Positions 1 to 12,900 of a DNA stretch of 64,000 nt are shown here, piece by piece. The stretch's first letter is position 1, and every line of letters begins with the position of its first letter. The DNA is from Gaertneriomyces semiglobifer (taxonomy: Eukaryota > Chytridiomycota > Chytridiomycetes > Spizellomycetales > Spizellomycetaceae): positions 1 through 64,000 of the forward strand of contig JAHLKF010000011.1 in assembly GCA_025558075.1 (NCBI GenBank), given 5' to 3'. The notes under the pieces were generated by a model. The model searched no databases. It was not told the origin of the DNA and saw only the letters and a program-made list of their open reading frames with translations. The position numbers and the translations under genes were made by a program.

Positions 1-3000
1 ATTTCACCATTGCGAGGCCAGTCGGCCGGCGGCCGATGATCCGGGACTATGCTCGCCCGTTCCTGATCTACCGCCAGATACTCTTGCACGCGTTCAACGC
101 TATTCATGCTCATCTCCATCAGGGCATGCATGCGAACAACCCATAAAAGCGCATCCGTAAATGTCAATGCATAACTCAAACTGAGGCCAGCCGCTCCCGG
201 GTCCATACCATGTCCCCAATGTACTGTCGCGAGGATGGCAACCGCAGCTGCGAACGATACCATGGCTCCGACAAAGTCAACACGGACGCCCAGCCATCTG
301 TTTGCCACCCAAAGATAGAAGAAGGCCCGATGGTTGGTGTCGACTCTGCTATGGTTCTCCGTCATGAATTTGGTTTCAGCTCCATAAGCCCGGATGGTCG
401 ATGCACCCGTGATCGTCTCACTGAAGTGTGAAAAAATCGGCGAACGGGTTACTGATTCCAGTCGTTTCAGTTCGCGGCTGGTCCTGACATACAAGCGCGC
501 AATATTGAGGTATAGCAACGCAATTGGCAAAACGCCAATCAGAAAGACCGGCGTCACCACTGCAATGACTCCTATTACAGCACAGGCGGCGACGACGTTA
601 CTCAAGAAATCGCCAGACCAGCTTGACACCTCTTGATCGACGCTCTGCATGTCACGAGAGAATCGATTCAAGATACGTCCAAGGGGAGTGATGTCATAAA
701 AGCGCATCGGAGCATGAAGTAGCTTCTCCAGCATGGCATTATGGAGATGTCGCGAAGCGCGAAGTGAGCCGCGTAGGATCACCAGAATTCGAAGGAAGAG
801 CAAGAGCAGCGTGTTGCTCCCGATAAGGGCGTATATACCCAGGTAAAAGTCCACATTCACTGGACCTTCATTTGGAACCGAAGCACTGTTGCGCTTTGTC
901 TCAGGGACCAGCGCAATAGTATAACCACTCACGGTTTGCACAGTCTGCGCAATTCTCCTGTACGCACCAGCCCAATGTTTCAGCCATGTATCCTGCCCGA
1001 TGATTGACGCCTGAACACCGAGGAATGTAACCATTAAGAACATCAAGAATAGTACGCCGCCAGCAGCGGATACATAAACCCTGTAAACTTCTGCTTTGAC
1101 GGACCCAACCGCTCGGGCTTCATCTTCCGTTAATCGCAGAACAGCGCGTTTAGCTTGCGGAGCAGTGGAATTGGTTGGGCCTTTGTCGGCTTCGACGCTG
1201 ATCCCATCGTCCGTCTCGACATCAACGGAGTACTCTGATAATGGAGAGGAGTCATCTGTGTCATCATCAACATTCAATCTGACGCCGCCAGATGCAGTTT
1301 TGGGCCCGACAATGGGGGCAGCAGTACCGTCGACATCGGAATTAAGGCTCAGCCACTCCTTGGGTGTCATCATATTTCCGTTATGTCTACCATCAGCGTC
1401 TTCCCCCAGGTTCTCCTGTAGGGTGCTTAAGCTGTGCCATTCGTTGGCCATAGTTGCTGTTGTCTCCGGTATCACCCGCCCGAGATCGATCTTACCCGCC
1501 CCAGCTCCGACGACTTCTGAGGGGGGACCTTGCGATAAGACTGTGCCAGCTCGCATCAATACGATATGATCCGCTCGTGGTACACACAGATGGACCGCAT
1601 GTGTAACAAGGATCCTTGTCCGCCCAGCGAGTAACCCCAAAATGCACTCATCAAAAATATGTCGCGCAGTCGGGGCATCGACAGCACTCAGTACGTCGTC
1701 CATCAACACGTACTCTGCATGGGAATAGGCCGCGCGAGCAAGAGAGATGCGGGCTTTCTGCCCTCCAGAGACATTTACACCTTTCTCGCCGATCTCAGTC
1801 ATATCGCCGCCTTCCAGAGTTTCCAAGTCTCTTGTTAACGCACATGCATGTATGACTCTACCATAGCGCGCCGCATCATAAGGGAGCCCAAAGAGGATGT
1901 TGTCACGAATGGTGGCATTCATGAGCCACGCCTGCTGTGCAGCGTACGCTACATCCGACAGCTCTTGTCCACGGGCCGTGCGCGGCAGGTGAGAATGGCC
2001 AGACACACGGTACATTTCACCCAAGAGGGCCAGCATCATGCTGGATTTTCCGCATCCGGTTGCACCACACACCAAATTGAGACCACCTCGAGTGAACTCC
2101 ACATGAAGGCGTTTTAGCGAAAAGTGACGTTTGGGAGACTCGGGAAGGGAAGCCGCCGTTCCCTGTTCCCATGAAAACTCAGCGGGACCGCTGAAACCAA
2201 TCGTGATGTCGACACTCTTACGGCTCCCTTGGCTGCCACGCCTCCCTGTTGCTGGTAGAGGCGGAGACACCTCATTGGATATCATGAATCTTTCCAAATC
2301 CTCCTCTGCAAGGAACTTTTCAACTCTTTTGAGACTGACCATACTCTCACTGACTCTCACTATCATATCCGGAAATATCTGCAGTGGCGATCTCAAAGCA
2401 TTAAATAGTGCTAAGCCAGTAAAGGCGGCTTCGGCCGTCAACTGTCTCCCGGCAATTCGCGTAAAAGTCATGAATGTCAACACCGATACCAGGATAGGAG
2501 CAGAATACCATACCAGCTTCGATGAGCCAGTTGTAAACAGGTACGCTCTCAACCGGGAGAGTTCATTGTCTCTCAATGCCTTGATCATATTGAGATAGTG
2601 ATTTTCCCAGGCAAAAAACTTGATAATGCGGATTCCTTGCAACGTTTCGTTCATAGCCGTTATCCGGCGATCAGTAGCTCTTATCAAGGCACGTTGTCGT
2701 TGGGCAACGAGTTTGCCAATCTTACCACCGAGAGGAACCATACAAACCATAACTGCCACACCGGCCAACGCAGGCCAACCGAGCACATAGATGAGGAGAG
2801 AGATGCAGATCGCAACTTGCATGGGCGCCGTGAACAGATACATGAGGTAACATGAAACTTCGAGAATCTTTTGCGTGTCTAATCAATGATATCTCAATAA
2901 ATAACGGCCGCAGTGTGTTTCTCTTTAGTTTCGTTAGGCAATCACACTTACCAACAGACATTAGGTTAGTAACCTGCCCTGTACTAGCACCGGCATCTTC

Positions 3001-4448
3001 CTCTGTCTCCGCCGCAACAGCCCGCCTGCTCAAAGCTTTCCCATATATGCGTCCAATAAGGACCGCGCGAATTCTCATCCCGACCCTTCTTCCGTTAAAG
3101 TAAACCTGACCGTCACAGGCGGCCCTTGTCAACGCACACGTTAAGAGTGCCACGGCATACCCCAGACCCTCCCATGGTGATGATCCAGCGGCATGTGCGA
3201 CATGCACCAGGATCCGGTTAAGGAAAAAGGGTCCGGAAAATGACAGTAGGGCTGACACCAAAGCGTAACTCGCTTGTGTCATTAACTGCGGCTTAGCCAA
3301 AGTATAGAGAGATTTCAGCAGCGACGAATGCTGCGGCCGGATAGTGTCGAAGCGAGCGCAAACCTCTGCAGCACGATCTCCGTTAACCAGCTGTGGAACA
3401 TCAGCCATTGTCAGGATCTTGTGATATCCATGATTTATAACGCCGTTGAACCAGTTAAAGGCCAGTCTAGAGTAAAGGCCGGCGTGAGGTTCCTCGGAGG
3501 GAGGACATTCCCTGGTCTGCTCGCATCAGTTTAGCTATGAGTGCAGTGTGAAATGTTTTTAATTCTGGCGCAACTCACCTCCGGAATGTACTCATGGTTC
3601 ACTGCGGTCCTGCTAGTGGTATGACTCTTTCCAACAAACCAACCTCCGAAAGCAAAGGCCGCCATAGCCACTCCAATCTGTGCCGCGACAACGACGACCC
3701 TCTTATCATCCACCTCGCCCCGGCCGTACCGAGCCCAGACATTGCGCAACTGGACGCCCTTGGCCACTGCGAATACCACAAAGAAAAGCAGCAGGTATTT
3801 AAGGCTTCGCCGTCTACTCAAAGCAAAAGGTTCTGCAAATGAGGGACGAGAGTCTGGGCATTTCGTGAGCGAGAGATACAGCAGGCTTCCAATGACGAAT
3901 GCCCATTGCGACACCACCATGACCATCTCCGCGAATCTCCAACCGGCAACATCTCCCGAGTCGGGATCCTGTACCTGTTCCATACTCCATCCTCCAACTC
4001 CAAGTCCAACCTGCAATCCGCTAAGAACAAGCAACAATCCCCAAACCCAGCAATGATTCCGATCTACTTCTTCAACATCTAGTCCAAAGTCATCTTCATC
4101 ATCGTATGGCTGCTCGTTCTGAGCATGGTGGTTGTCGCTAGATGGGACGACGACATAAGAATGAGGGTCCAAGCTGTGACGTTGCCAGAGGAAATGGCGG
4201 AGAATCGCTAGAGTTGAAAGCACAATGGCGGTGATGAGAGGGATGAGGCCCGTTATGATGCTGCCCAGGTGAAGAGGTGGTATTTAGCGCTCATCGTGTC
4301 AGGCGATGGATAGGATTGCAACAAAGCTACCTTCTATTGAAGCAGTCCGTGAAATCACCATCTACCCAAGGACCCTAATCCAATCTTAGCCTTAGAAATG
4401 TCCGTTCGCTCTTTTGGCAAAAGCTGCCAATAGCGCTTACCCTCTCAT
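1..4448 (-). CDS. ABC transporter, subfamily C (MRP-type), 5' part; C-terminus off the window
   Basis: Full-length ABCC-type exporter truncated by the window edge. Exons read as 4260-3579, 3516-2952 and 2857-1 (introns of 62 and 94 bp). The N-terminus carries several hydrophobic segments (a TMD0-like region), then TMD1 (positions about 3400-2300), then NBD1 with Walker A GATGCGKSS (about 2055-2030) and signature VSGGQ followed by a DDVLSAVDA Walker B/D-loop (about 1780-1700), then an acidic linker and TMD2 (about 1090-100). The reading frame ends in the post-TMD2 element containing SVERVQEYL, so NBD2 must lie beyond position 1. About 1,367 residues are inside. The first exon is unclear: an ATG at 4448 (exon of 8 nt, donor GTAAGC at 4440) fits phase; an ATG at 4476 does not. 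The substrate cannot be inferred; relatives move glutathione conjugates and other organic anions out of the cytosol or into the vacuole. Confidence 0.9.
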
Positions 4449-4927
4449 CACTGCTGCATATCCACCCGAAGAACATTTCGAATTTTTGATTGAACCGGTT
4501 GACCGGTTTGAACGAACCAGATGAACCCAGCAAGTCCCCCACACCGACCCACGGCAGATAAGAAAACTAGCTGCCAGAACGCAGACGACAATTTCTCGTC
4601 AACAGAATTGTTTTCAGATCCATCCTACGCACATAACGCATATGACGGAATGCAGCCCATGGCGCACCCAAAAAAAGTCCCGGGGAAAAAAGTTGCATAT
4701 GGCTCGTCTAATTACGGTACGCGTCAATCCTCGCGGCTTTCGCAGATCACAAATGCAAAGCGGCACTCCGACACGAGACGAGCAGGGATGTAAAGCAGCA
4801 GAGCAGAGTAAGAGGAGAGTAGCGACAGCGGGGAGGGAAGCAGATATCATGCGGTGATAGGAGCAGGGGATAGTACGCACAAAGGTCTGATTCACATTAT
4901 GATACAAGGCAGGGTGTACTAAACTGT
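4449..4927. other. Intergenic, ABCC 5' flank and stress-protein 3' flank
   Basis: No gene is supported here. A 90-codon open frame on the plus strand (4521-4793) has no recognisable domain and no convincing splice partner. The first ABCC exon probably lies at the left edge. Confidence 0.5.
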
Positions 4928-5706
4928 TCAAACCTCTCGGCTCAATTGCACGGCTGCACCCTCCAAGTGCCTAACTTTACCCAGGTCAGGAGTCTGCCCG
5001 GTCATCATACTCTTTCCCAACTGCAACGCAACACCAAATGAGGTCCGGCTCTTCTTGTAGTAATGCGCCGAGACGCATTCGACATGCACGCATTCCAGTC
5101 TTGGGTCCTGAGGTCCACCGGTGTGAATGCCGTCGCCTAGGTCGCCGAACCAGGCATGCATGTCTTTGCCCCATAACGACTGAATCGTCCCCTCGTCATG
5201 GACTAATTTGGCACGCCCTGAGATGGATGCCCATTCGGCTGTACCGTCTTTGTAGAACGCGAGATTGATATGCGGGTCGTTCTGGAGTTCGTCGAGTTTG
5301 TGGGATTCTTTGTTCGTCAGGAACCTGTGCACCCAAAGAGTGAGTGGAACAGTTCGATTGCTATACATCGGTACCGCTACATACCACATGTCTGTTCCTT
5401 TCCGCTTCCGTACGGCCATCGGACGGGACACCAGCTCACCGTCGCTCCGACGGGTGGTCATCATACAGATCTGTCAAAAGCTACATTCAGCTACATAACT
5501 CGAGCGATTTCAGTGACATTTCGTCCACTCACATGCAATCCATCGACCAACTGGTAAAGTTCATTGAGTTGTTGCACCAACGGGGTTTTGGTATCCAGGT
5601 TCTGTTGAACGGTGGCATCACCCGATTTTGCTGCTGCAGTCTGGGGGTCGCTGTTGGGAGGGTAGCCAGTAGCTTTGTATCCAGGAGTTTCGGATGGAGT
5701 GGACAT
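4928..5706 (-). CDS. FMN-binding split-barrel protein, pyridoxamine-phosphate-oxidase-like (general stress protein 26 type)
   Basis: Exons 5706-5533, 5470-5385 and 5324-4928 (introns 62 and 60 bp) give 218 residues. The spliced protein has the family layout: a short helix (LNELYQLVDGLH), a strand with SRPMAVRKRK, the joined junction MWFLTNKESHKLDEL, then INLAFYKDG and ISGRAKLV. These match the general-stress-protein 26 / PNPOx_2 branch of the split-barrel flavoproteins, which bind FMN or a related cofactor. The reaction is not known for most members. The unspliced reading would place an extra VPMYSN-type stretch in the middle; splicing at GTATGT/CACAG restores the family pattern. It is divergent from the HSP12-like gene, with a TATA-like TTTTATAAGA next to AAGGGG (stress-response-element-like) in the shared upstream region. 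Confidence 0.85.
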
Positions 5707-6422
5707 TGTTATTACTTGACAATTGAGTTTTGAATTGGAAGGGCTAATGGTTATGATCTGGCTGCTTCACTATGTAAAACGGTAGAGGACTTGTGCTGAA
5801 TGGGAGGGAAAGAGGGATCCTCGATCTTATAAAACCCCTTCGGCCATTACTCATGTATGAGGAATTCCCATCTACGCAGAAGGATTCCGGGGGTGACGTC
5901 CTCATACGCTCACGACAGCTCACATTGGCGGCTGCGCGGCCTTTTGTTGGTGGGATGAAAGCCTCCTGCGAAGCCTCGTCATGCTGCGCTGCCCGAAACG
6001 CTTGCGTTGAGTCGTTGTTGACGCGCGCGACGTGCTCAACACGATCGAACCGACTGTGATATCACACCAAACTTTGCAGTTGCGGCCATGGCTGCGTTGA
6101 ATTTGAATGCCAACTTGGTTATTAAGGTTTTGTCTGATTTCTCGCCATCGCAGACTTGCGCCGAACCAGATGCCGAACTGCAAATGGCTCCATCTCATCG
6201 GTAACTGGATATCAGATTCACATCGAGAAAGTTGATCATGACGATGCACCTCAGTCGTAAGGAACTTCGGGAACTGAAGATGAGGCTATGAGGGTTAAGT
6301 GGATATAAATGCAGCGGACTCTGCGGGGTCCCGTCAGCAAATCTCAGCAAACGAGCACTCAAGCAACTACTTTGGACAACTGAATCTAAGCATCAAACAA
6401 CACTGTTTTTTACCACTTGAAA
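5707..6422. promoter_or_regulatory. Shared divergent promoter of two stress-type genes
   Basis: 716 bp between two start codons. On the minus side, AAGGGG (STRE-like) abuts a TATA-like TTTTATAAG at 5827-5840. TGACGTC (CRE-like) lies at 5894-5900. On the plus side TATAAAT at 6304-6310 is about 115 bp before the HSP12-like ATG. The sites are seen directly; their use is inferred. Confidence 0.45.
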
Positions 6423-6834
6423 ATGTCTGACCACGGCCGCAAACGTACGTCGCACCTTTGTCGCATGAGCTGAATCGTTGTGTGTCCGCCGCTTCTAACA
6501 TGATCGCTCTCGCTGCAGCTATCCACACCCATCTCGCCGAGAACCTTCGCCCCGATTTCACAAAGTCGCAAGCTAAACAAGATGCGGAGCTAGCGTCTGG
6601 ACACGCAGATGATGCAACCGGGCGATCTATCCCACAAAATGAAAAGGGCACTGTACAGAAGATGTGGGACAAAGTGCAAGGGAACGTTCCAAACGCTAGC
6701 GGAAAAGAGGTGCGTATGATTCAAGAAGGTCCGCATTTGGTGAAAAGATAATGATAATATAATCTTTATCTGTGCAGCCCGGAAATGTCCTCTCTGGCGG
6801 ACCTACCACTGGCAACCGACATGACTTGCACTAA
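6423..6834 (+). CDS. HSP12/WH11-like small heat-shock (hydrophilin) protein
   Basis: Exons 6423-6444, 6519-6709 and 6778-6834 give 89 residues. The start MSDHGRK followed by HLAENLRPDFTKS and a charged, glycine- and lysine-rich remainder without hydrophobic core fits the fungal HSP9/HSP12/WH11 family (MSDAGRK...KLTPDSTKS in known members). Those proteins are natively unfolded and associate with membranes under heat, osmotic or oxidative stress and on entry into stationary phase. The first exon is only 22 nt. Introns are 74 and 68 bp with donors GTACGT and GTGCGT. The tail GGPTTGNRHDLH is not typical of yeast Hsp12. It shares its promoter with an FMN-binding stress protein, which supports a stress role. 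Confidence 0.75.
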
Positions 6835-7429
6835 GCACATGTTCTGAGATCCGACAACGCTTGAATGTTATGTACTTCATATGAATAAATACGTTTTGGG
6901 CCATGATGAGGGGACCATTGCACGTCATTGTAAACTTTCCACATTTTCGAGGCACGAAAGGAGAAGAATAGCGCTTCTTGAGCAATGTTCGTTTGAGTAG
7001 CTCCAAATTGAGACTTTTCAACAACGACTTATTCAGAGCTGTGCCGACAGTCCAGGCATCTTCCCCTGATGGCCAACTCGAGGCAAAATGCTCTTCGAGT
7101 GACTGATGATGCGATGCAGTTTTCTGCCGTAGTGCAGCCCTTCTCCATTTCCTATACTCTCACATCGAGGCCTTAGTCGCAGTCCCAAAATTGCAGCGGG
7201 AAACGCCGAGCGCACGTTCGTCACGTTTTGTTAGCGATAACCGAACGACGCGCTGTTACGCCTTCGGCCATGAGCGAACAGGAAGCCAGTGATAGCTGCT
7301 TCGAAGAACTGCGGGCGGGGTATCGGTGATTATCATAGTACAGAATATAAGGAATTGTGCTTGCGCTGTAGTTTGATCCTCCATTTTATTGTCCGCCTGT
7401 CTCTGGTTTGAAGAGACCACAGCAACAAC
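6835..7429. other. Intergenic, upstream of pyruvate kinase
   Basis: About 595 bp. Short minus-strand open frames only, none with family features. No clear TATA box was seen close to the pyruvate kinase ATG. Confidence 0.5.
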
Positions 7430-9514
7430 ATGCCGGCCGCCGTTGAACACCAGATTAGCCAGGAGGAGATTATGACTCCTGAGCACTTTCAGACCGCCAT
7501 GAAGCACCGACCTCCAAAGGAGAACAAGTTGCCTATGCAGCATAGGAGAACAAAAATTGTCGGGACGCTTGGTCCAGCTAGTGTCCCGTTAATCAAGGTA
7601 AGTTGAGCTTATCATTATGATCCAGTCAGCATTACATGCAATGGCGCCAACACTTCTTTTCAAGGAACTCATTGAAGCCGGAATCAATATCTTCCGTCTT
7701 AATTTTTCCCACATTGGGGATCCGGAAACGCAGACGCCGATTGTGAATGAGATTCGGAAATGGTCGGAGAAGCTCGACAAACCGGTAGCGATTCTTGGGG
7801 ACTTGGGTGGTCCCAAAATCCGGTGCAACGATTTTAAGCCTAACCCTACCATTCCTCTTACCGTCGGAAAGCCCGTTCGCCTGGTTGGCAGTGATGACAG
7901 TGGAACTGATGGCGTCATTACTACAAAAATCAGAAGCATTGTAAAGGAGCTGGATGTGGGACAACGAGTACTTTTGGATGATGGTAGCTTGGTATTGAGG
8001 GTTAGCAAACGTATCAGCCCTGAGGAGCTGGAGTGCGAAGTCGTTGTTGGCGGGGTGCTAAAGGCTCACAAAGGAATTAATGTTCCGGACATTCGGCTCG
8101 GCGTGTCCGCAGTTACTGAAAAAGACAAAAGGGATGCCGAATATGCGTTCAAGATGAGATTCTCGTATGTTGCTCTGAGTTTTGTACAGACAGTGCAAGA
8201 TGTGGATGACTTGAAGACTTGGTTTCAAAAACTTGCAGAGCGAGATCCACATATTCCGCACCGGCCGACTCCAGGTCTTGGCAATACAGACGAGCTGGAA
8301 CGTAACTGGCGACCGCGCATTATTCTTAAAATCGAAAAGCCACAAGCGTTGGACATCATCAATGAATTGGTCGTAGCTGGCGACGGTATCATGGTTGCTC
8401 GCGGCGATATGGGCGTTGAGATTTCACTGGAAAAGGTGCCGATCATTCAAAAGATGCTGATCAGAAAATGCAACACCCTTGGGAAGCCTGTCATTACCGC
8501 TACGCAAATGTTGGAGAGCATGATCAGCAGTCCGTCGCCGACCCGAGCGGAAGTCAGTGACGTTGCAAATGCGGTCTTTGATGGCACAGATGCCGTGATG
8601 CTCAGCGCCGAGTGCGCGACTGGGAAGTACCCGGTAGAAACTGTGACAGTGGTAGGTCTATGTAAAGCTCTCGGGGCTGCAATGAGCCAGGCGTATGTTC
8701 ATCCGCTCACGGTGCTCCTTATTAGATGGCGTCCATATGCGAGTCGGCCGAAAGTGGCGACGCTTTTATGAATCCAAAAGTCATTCGCGCTCAAGAGCGT
8801 CCAAAGGGCCGCAATGAATTCCTTTTCCCAGTAGCTGATGCTGCCATTGCTGCTGCCGCGGAGGCAGATGTTTCGGCGATCATCATTTTCACTACGGAAG
8901 GCGATATGGCTATTGCAATTGCTAAACGTCGGCCAAGACGCCCCGTTATTGCCGTGACCAGCTGTCGTTCCGTCTGGAGACGTCTATCTCTGTTCTATGG
9001 CGTTTACCCTATTTTGACGAGTGCGCTGATCTTCCGCAGCCTGCGCCCAGGACTCGATATTTCGATGACGGAAATCCCGCCTGAAGCTGAGAACTCACCG
9101 ACCAAACTCCACTTTGAACACAATGACCCCGTTGACCATGCCGAAAAACAGTCTCAACAGACGCTGCCTGGCACGGCGACTGATCCGAAATATTATCAGA
9201 TCACGCCGGAGCATTCCATGCTCGTGGTATCGAACACGGATCAGATTTACGCTCAAGCCGAGTCAGATATTAAGAAAATGGTTGGCAAAGAGCTTGGACT
9301 CAAACAGGGAGATGCAGTTGTTTTCTGTGCGGGGTTTCACCTGCCATGGCCCGGGTTGAGTAACACGGTTCGGCTGGCCCGATTTGGCGATGCAATCAAA
9401 AGCAAGAGGGCGAGGAGTCTTTGGGGAGATGCTTTAAGAGGCGTAGTGAAAAGCAACGCTGGACGGCATGATGACCACCGTGCGTTGGAAAAGGATGGCC
9501 TGCCACACCACTGA
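7430..9514 (+). CDS. Pyruvate kinase, divergent, with lysine at the K+-determining position
   Basis: Exons 7430-7597, 7665-8651 and 8726-9514 give 647 residues, well above the usual 480-530. Pyruvate kinase makes pyruvate and ATP from phosphoenolpyruvate and ADP in the cytosol. Seen motifs: [13 protein letters not shown] at the start of the barrel, [69 protein letters not shown]. In most eukaryotic enzymes the loop reads DTKGPEIR, with a glutamate that supports K+ dependence; here it is DLGGPKIR with lysine, as in K+-independent bacterial-type enzymes. The usual SGETAKG is SAECATG. The C-terminal domain is interrupted by an acidic insertion of about 60 residues (about 9050-9220) before GDAVVFCAG, and it has an extended basic tail. 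It may be a second, regulated or specialised isozyme, or transferred from bacteria long ago; the introns show it is now a fungal gene. Confidence 0.9.
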
Positions 9515-9981
9515 CAGACCATCATAGTTAGAAGTGTCATTTACTTTCTCAGTCATATATTGTCCATAAAACCTTTACTGCCCGCAGACGGTGGTTCCGT
9601 GCTTTGGGTCTCGACCACCACACGCTGCTACGTCGGCTCGTCTAAATCTCAAGACGGAACGCACAGTGTCACATGACAGCTCGTCTAAACCATGTGACTG
9701 ATCACGTGCATGTACATGCGCGTCGTCGCGTCGATTCGAAGGCCAGCCCAATCTCAAAAAGTCTTCAACGAGCCATTCGCAAGTTATTCTTAGCAGTGGA
9801 TCTATCTACGATGAGCTATATTCGGCAAAATAAAGCAACGAAGAGTGGCTGCCGGGCCGGGATTTATTGGCTGCCCGCGATGGAGGCTACATAGCCAGAT
9901 AAAGATAAATACGTCTGTCCATCATCCCATCTCGCTTGGGACACTGCCGGACACATTACAGAGGCCAGGTCTAGTCGTGAA
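9515..9981. other. Intergenic, pyruvate kinase 3' end and chitin synthase 5' flank
   Basis: 467 bp with no coding potential recognised. It includes a local CACGTGCATGTACATGCG element near 9703-9720, a partly palindromic stretch. Confidence 0.4.
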
Positions 9982-12900
9982 ATGGCGCCCGGCGATGGCT
10001 CTCCAAAGAGTGTAGCAGCACCCGCGTTGGAGATTGATACCACTGCAACGGAACCATCTGAACAGGTCAATGGGGAAACCGTTTTGGAAGTTGCTCCCAC
10101 GCCAGTTGTTGAGCAGAACCACTGGGATGACCGTGATACGACGCAGGCCGCGGAGTCGAACGTTTTGAAAATCGATACCATCCGGAAGGGGGACAAGGAC
10201 ATTGAAGTTGGCTTGACGCCTCTCAGCCCTGTCCGTCGCCCCGGAAAGGAGGTCAAGGTCGATGAAGCTGTGCAGGAGCGTCATGAACCAGAAGAAGACA
10301 AGGAGAAACCTAAAGTTGCGCCGGATGCCAAAAAGAAGAAGGGATGGTTCAGCAAAAAAAACAAGACCGCGCCTTCAAAGGACGAGAAGGTCAAGAAGTC
10401 CAAGGTCCCCTTGACTCGTGCTCGTCGGAATTGGGTATGCTTCACCTGGGCTATGACCTGGTGGATTCCTAGCTGGTGTTTACGCAAGTGCGGTGGAATG
10501 TCTGCAAAAGAAGTGCAAATGGCATGGCGAGAGAAATTCGCGCTATGTACCATCATCGCTTTTCTCTGCGCCGTCATGCTCTTCTTTGTTCAGTTCTTCT
10601 CGAAAATCCTCTGTCCGAGTGCCGATATCTTTGCCGTTGCCGAGTTGGCAAGTTATAATAAGTTGGAGAGTGGTAAAGGACTTTTCGCAGCTTGGAATGG
10701 ATACGTGTACGATGTGAAGGGTTACGTAGACAAACACCCTGATCCCGCTTATACGATCTTGCCTTTGGCAGGAAAGGACGTTTCGCCATGGTTTCCGAGA
10801 ATCTCCAGTACATACGGTTTGCACGAATCCTGTCCACAACCCGATCAACTTCCGCCCATCCCAAAGTGTGCTGCGCGTGGATATTCGACGGCACACTGCC
10901 ATGACACCGTAAATATTGAGCGAAGCATCAACATCTTCAAGGACATTCCCGTTTTCAAGGTTGGAAAGCTAGCCTACCCTCGTGATGCTGTTTACAGCCA
11001 TGCCAAAGATGAAGATGCATGGATTTTAATAAACGGTCGCTACTACGATGTTACTGACATATTGGAGGAAACCAACCCCATCAGTCAAGCGTTCCCTACC
11101 TCGTACAAGGTACTGTTAAAGTACTATCGAGGGAAAGATGCTTCGAGCGTGTACGACCGTCTTCAGCCATATCTTGAATGCCTAGAGAATCAGTTCTTCG
11201 TAGGTGCTGTGGATGACCGGATCTCGTCTGCGGCATGTCACGCCTCCGAGTATATTCTGCTGGGATGCACTGGAATAATGGTGGGAATCCTTGTCATAAA
11301 ATTCCTTGCTGCTCTTCAGCTCGGTTCAAAACGCCAACCAGAACACCATGACCGCTTCGTCATCATGCAAGTGCCGTGTTATACCGAAGGCGAAGATTCT
11401 CTGAGAAAGACCATTGATTCCCTTGCGCTCTTGAGTTATGATGATACCCGCAAGTTGCTTTTCATCGTTGCGGATGGTCTGGTACAAGGTGCCGGCAACC
11501 CTCTTCCCACCCCCGATATTGTTCTGCACCTTCTTGGCGTTGATACTAAGGCTCCCGGATATAAGCCGCCTCAGCCGCAATCGTACGTCGCAGTCGGTGA
11601 AGGCTCTAAACAGCACAATCGCGCTCAAGTGTATTCAGGATTATACTATATTCAAGCGCGCGCTGTGCCGTTTATCGTGGTTGTAAAATGCGGAACGGAG
11701 ACAGAGAAGGTCAAACCCGGAAACAGAGGAAAGCGTGATTCCCAGATGATTTTGATGAAGTTTTTGAATAAGGTTCACTACTCAGCACCGATGACACCGT
11801 TGGATTTGGAGATGTTCCATCACATGAAGGATATTATTGGCGTCGATCCGTATCTGTATGAATACGTGCTGATGGTTGATGCTGATACTGAAGTCATCCC
11901 GGACAGTCTCAATCGCCTCGTCGCCTGCTGTATCCACGACGCCAAGATTATGGGAATTTGTGGTGAGACCAAGATTGCCAATGAGAAGCAGAGTTGGGTG
12001 ACGATGATGCAGGTGTACGAATATTACATTTCGCATCACATGGCAAAGGCGTTTGAGTCACTGTTTGGGAGCGTAACCTGTCTTCCTGGATGTTTCTCGA
12101 TGTATCGCGTGCGAACGCCAACCAAAAAGATTCCTCTGCTAATCAGCAGTGATATCATCCACGAATACGAAGAGACGAACGTCGATACGTTGCATAAAAA
12201 GAACTTGCTGTCTCTTGGAGAAGATCGATTTTTGACCACGCTGATGCTCAAGTATTTCCCGGAATATCGGACAAAGTTTACCCCGGATGCAAAGTGTCTT
12301 ACTATTGTCCCCGATCAAATGAATGTGCTTCTCTCGCAACGCCGACGCTGGATCAACTCTACGATTCACAATTTGTTTGAGCTTCTCTTCTTGCCTCAGC
12401 TTTGCGGTTGCATGATTTTCTCCATGCGTTTCGTTGTCTTCCTCGACCTGTTTGCGACCCTTATTATGCCCGCGTCGACTGCCTACCTCTTCTACCTTAT
12501 CTACCAGTCCGTCGAAGCTAAGGAGGCTCCGATCCTGAGTTTGATCATGATTGCTGCAGCCTATGGGTTGCAAGCTATCATCTTCATTATCAAAAGGGAG
12601 TATCAGCACGTTGGATGGATGATTATTAACATCTTGGCGATGCCGGTGTTCAGTATCTGGTTACCCCTGTACAGTTATTGGCACTTTGACGACTTCAGTT
12701 GGGGTAACACTAGGAAGACAGCTGGTGGAAAAGTGGAGGCCGCTGGGCACGTCAACGACGGCGAGGTGTTTGACGTGTCAGTCGTCCCGCTGAAGAAGTG
12801 GGACGAGTATGCAAAGGAAAATATGACAGGCGGTCAGTGGGATGCGGATAAGAATTTCCATGAGGATGGTGACATTCAGAAGTCCGTTCACGCGGACGAT

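Noticed and set aside
4255..4310. Possible frameshift at the ABCC start (ATG at about 4305 leads out of frame)
   Set aside because: An AG acceptor at 4261-4263 with an upstream 5' exon (donor at 4440) explains the frame without invoking an error.
4521..4793. 90-codon plus-strand frame upstream of the ABCC gene
   Set aside because: No domain, no splice partner, no conserved features visible.
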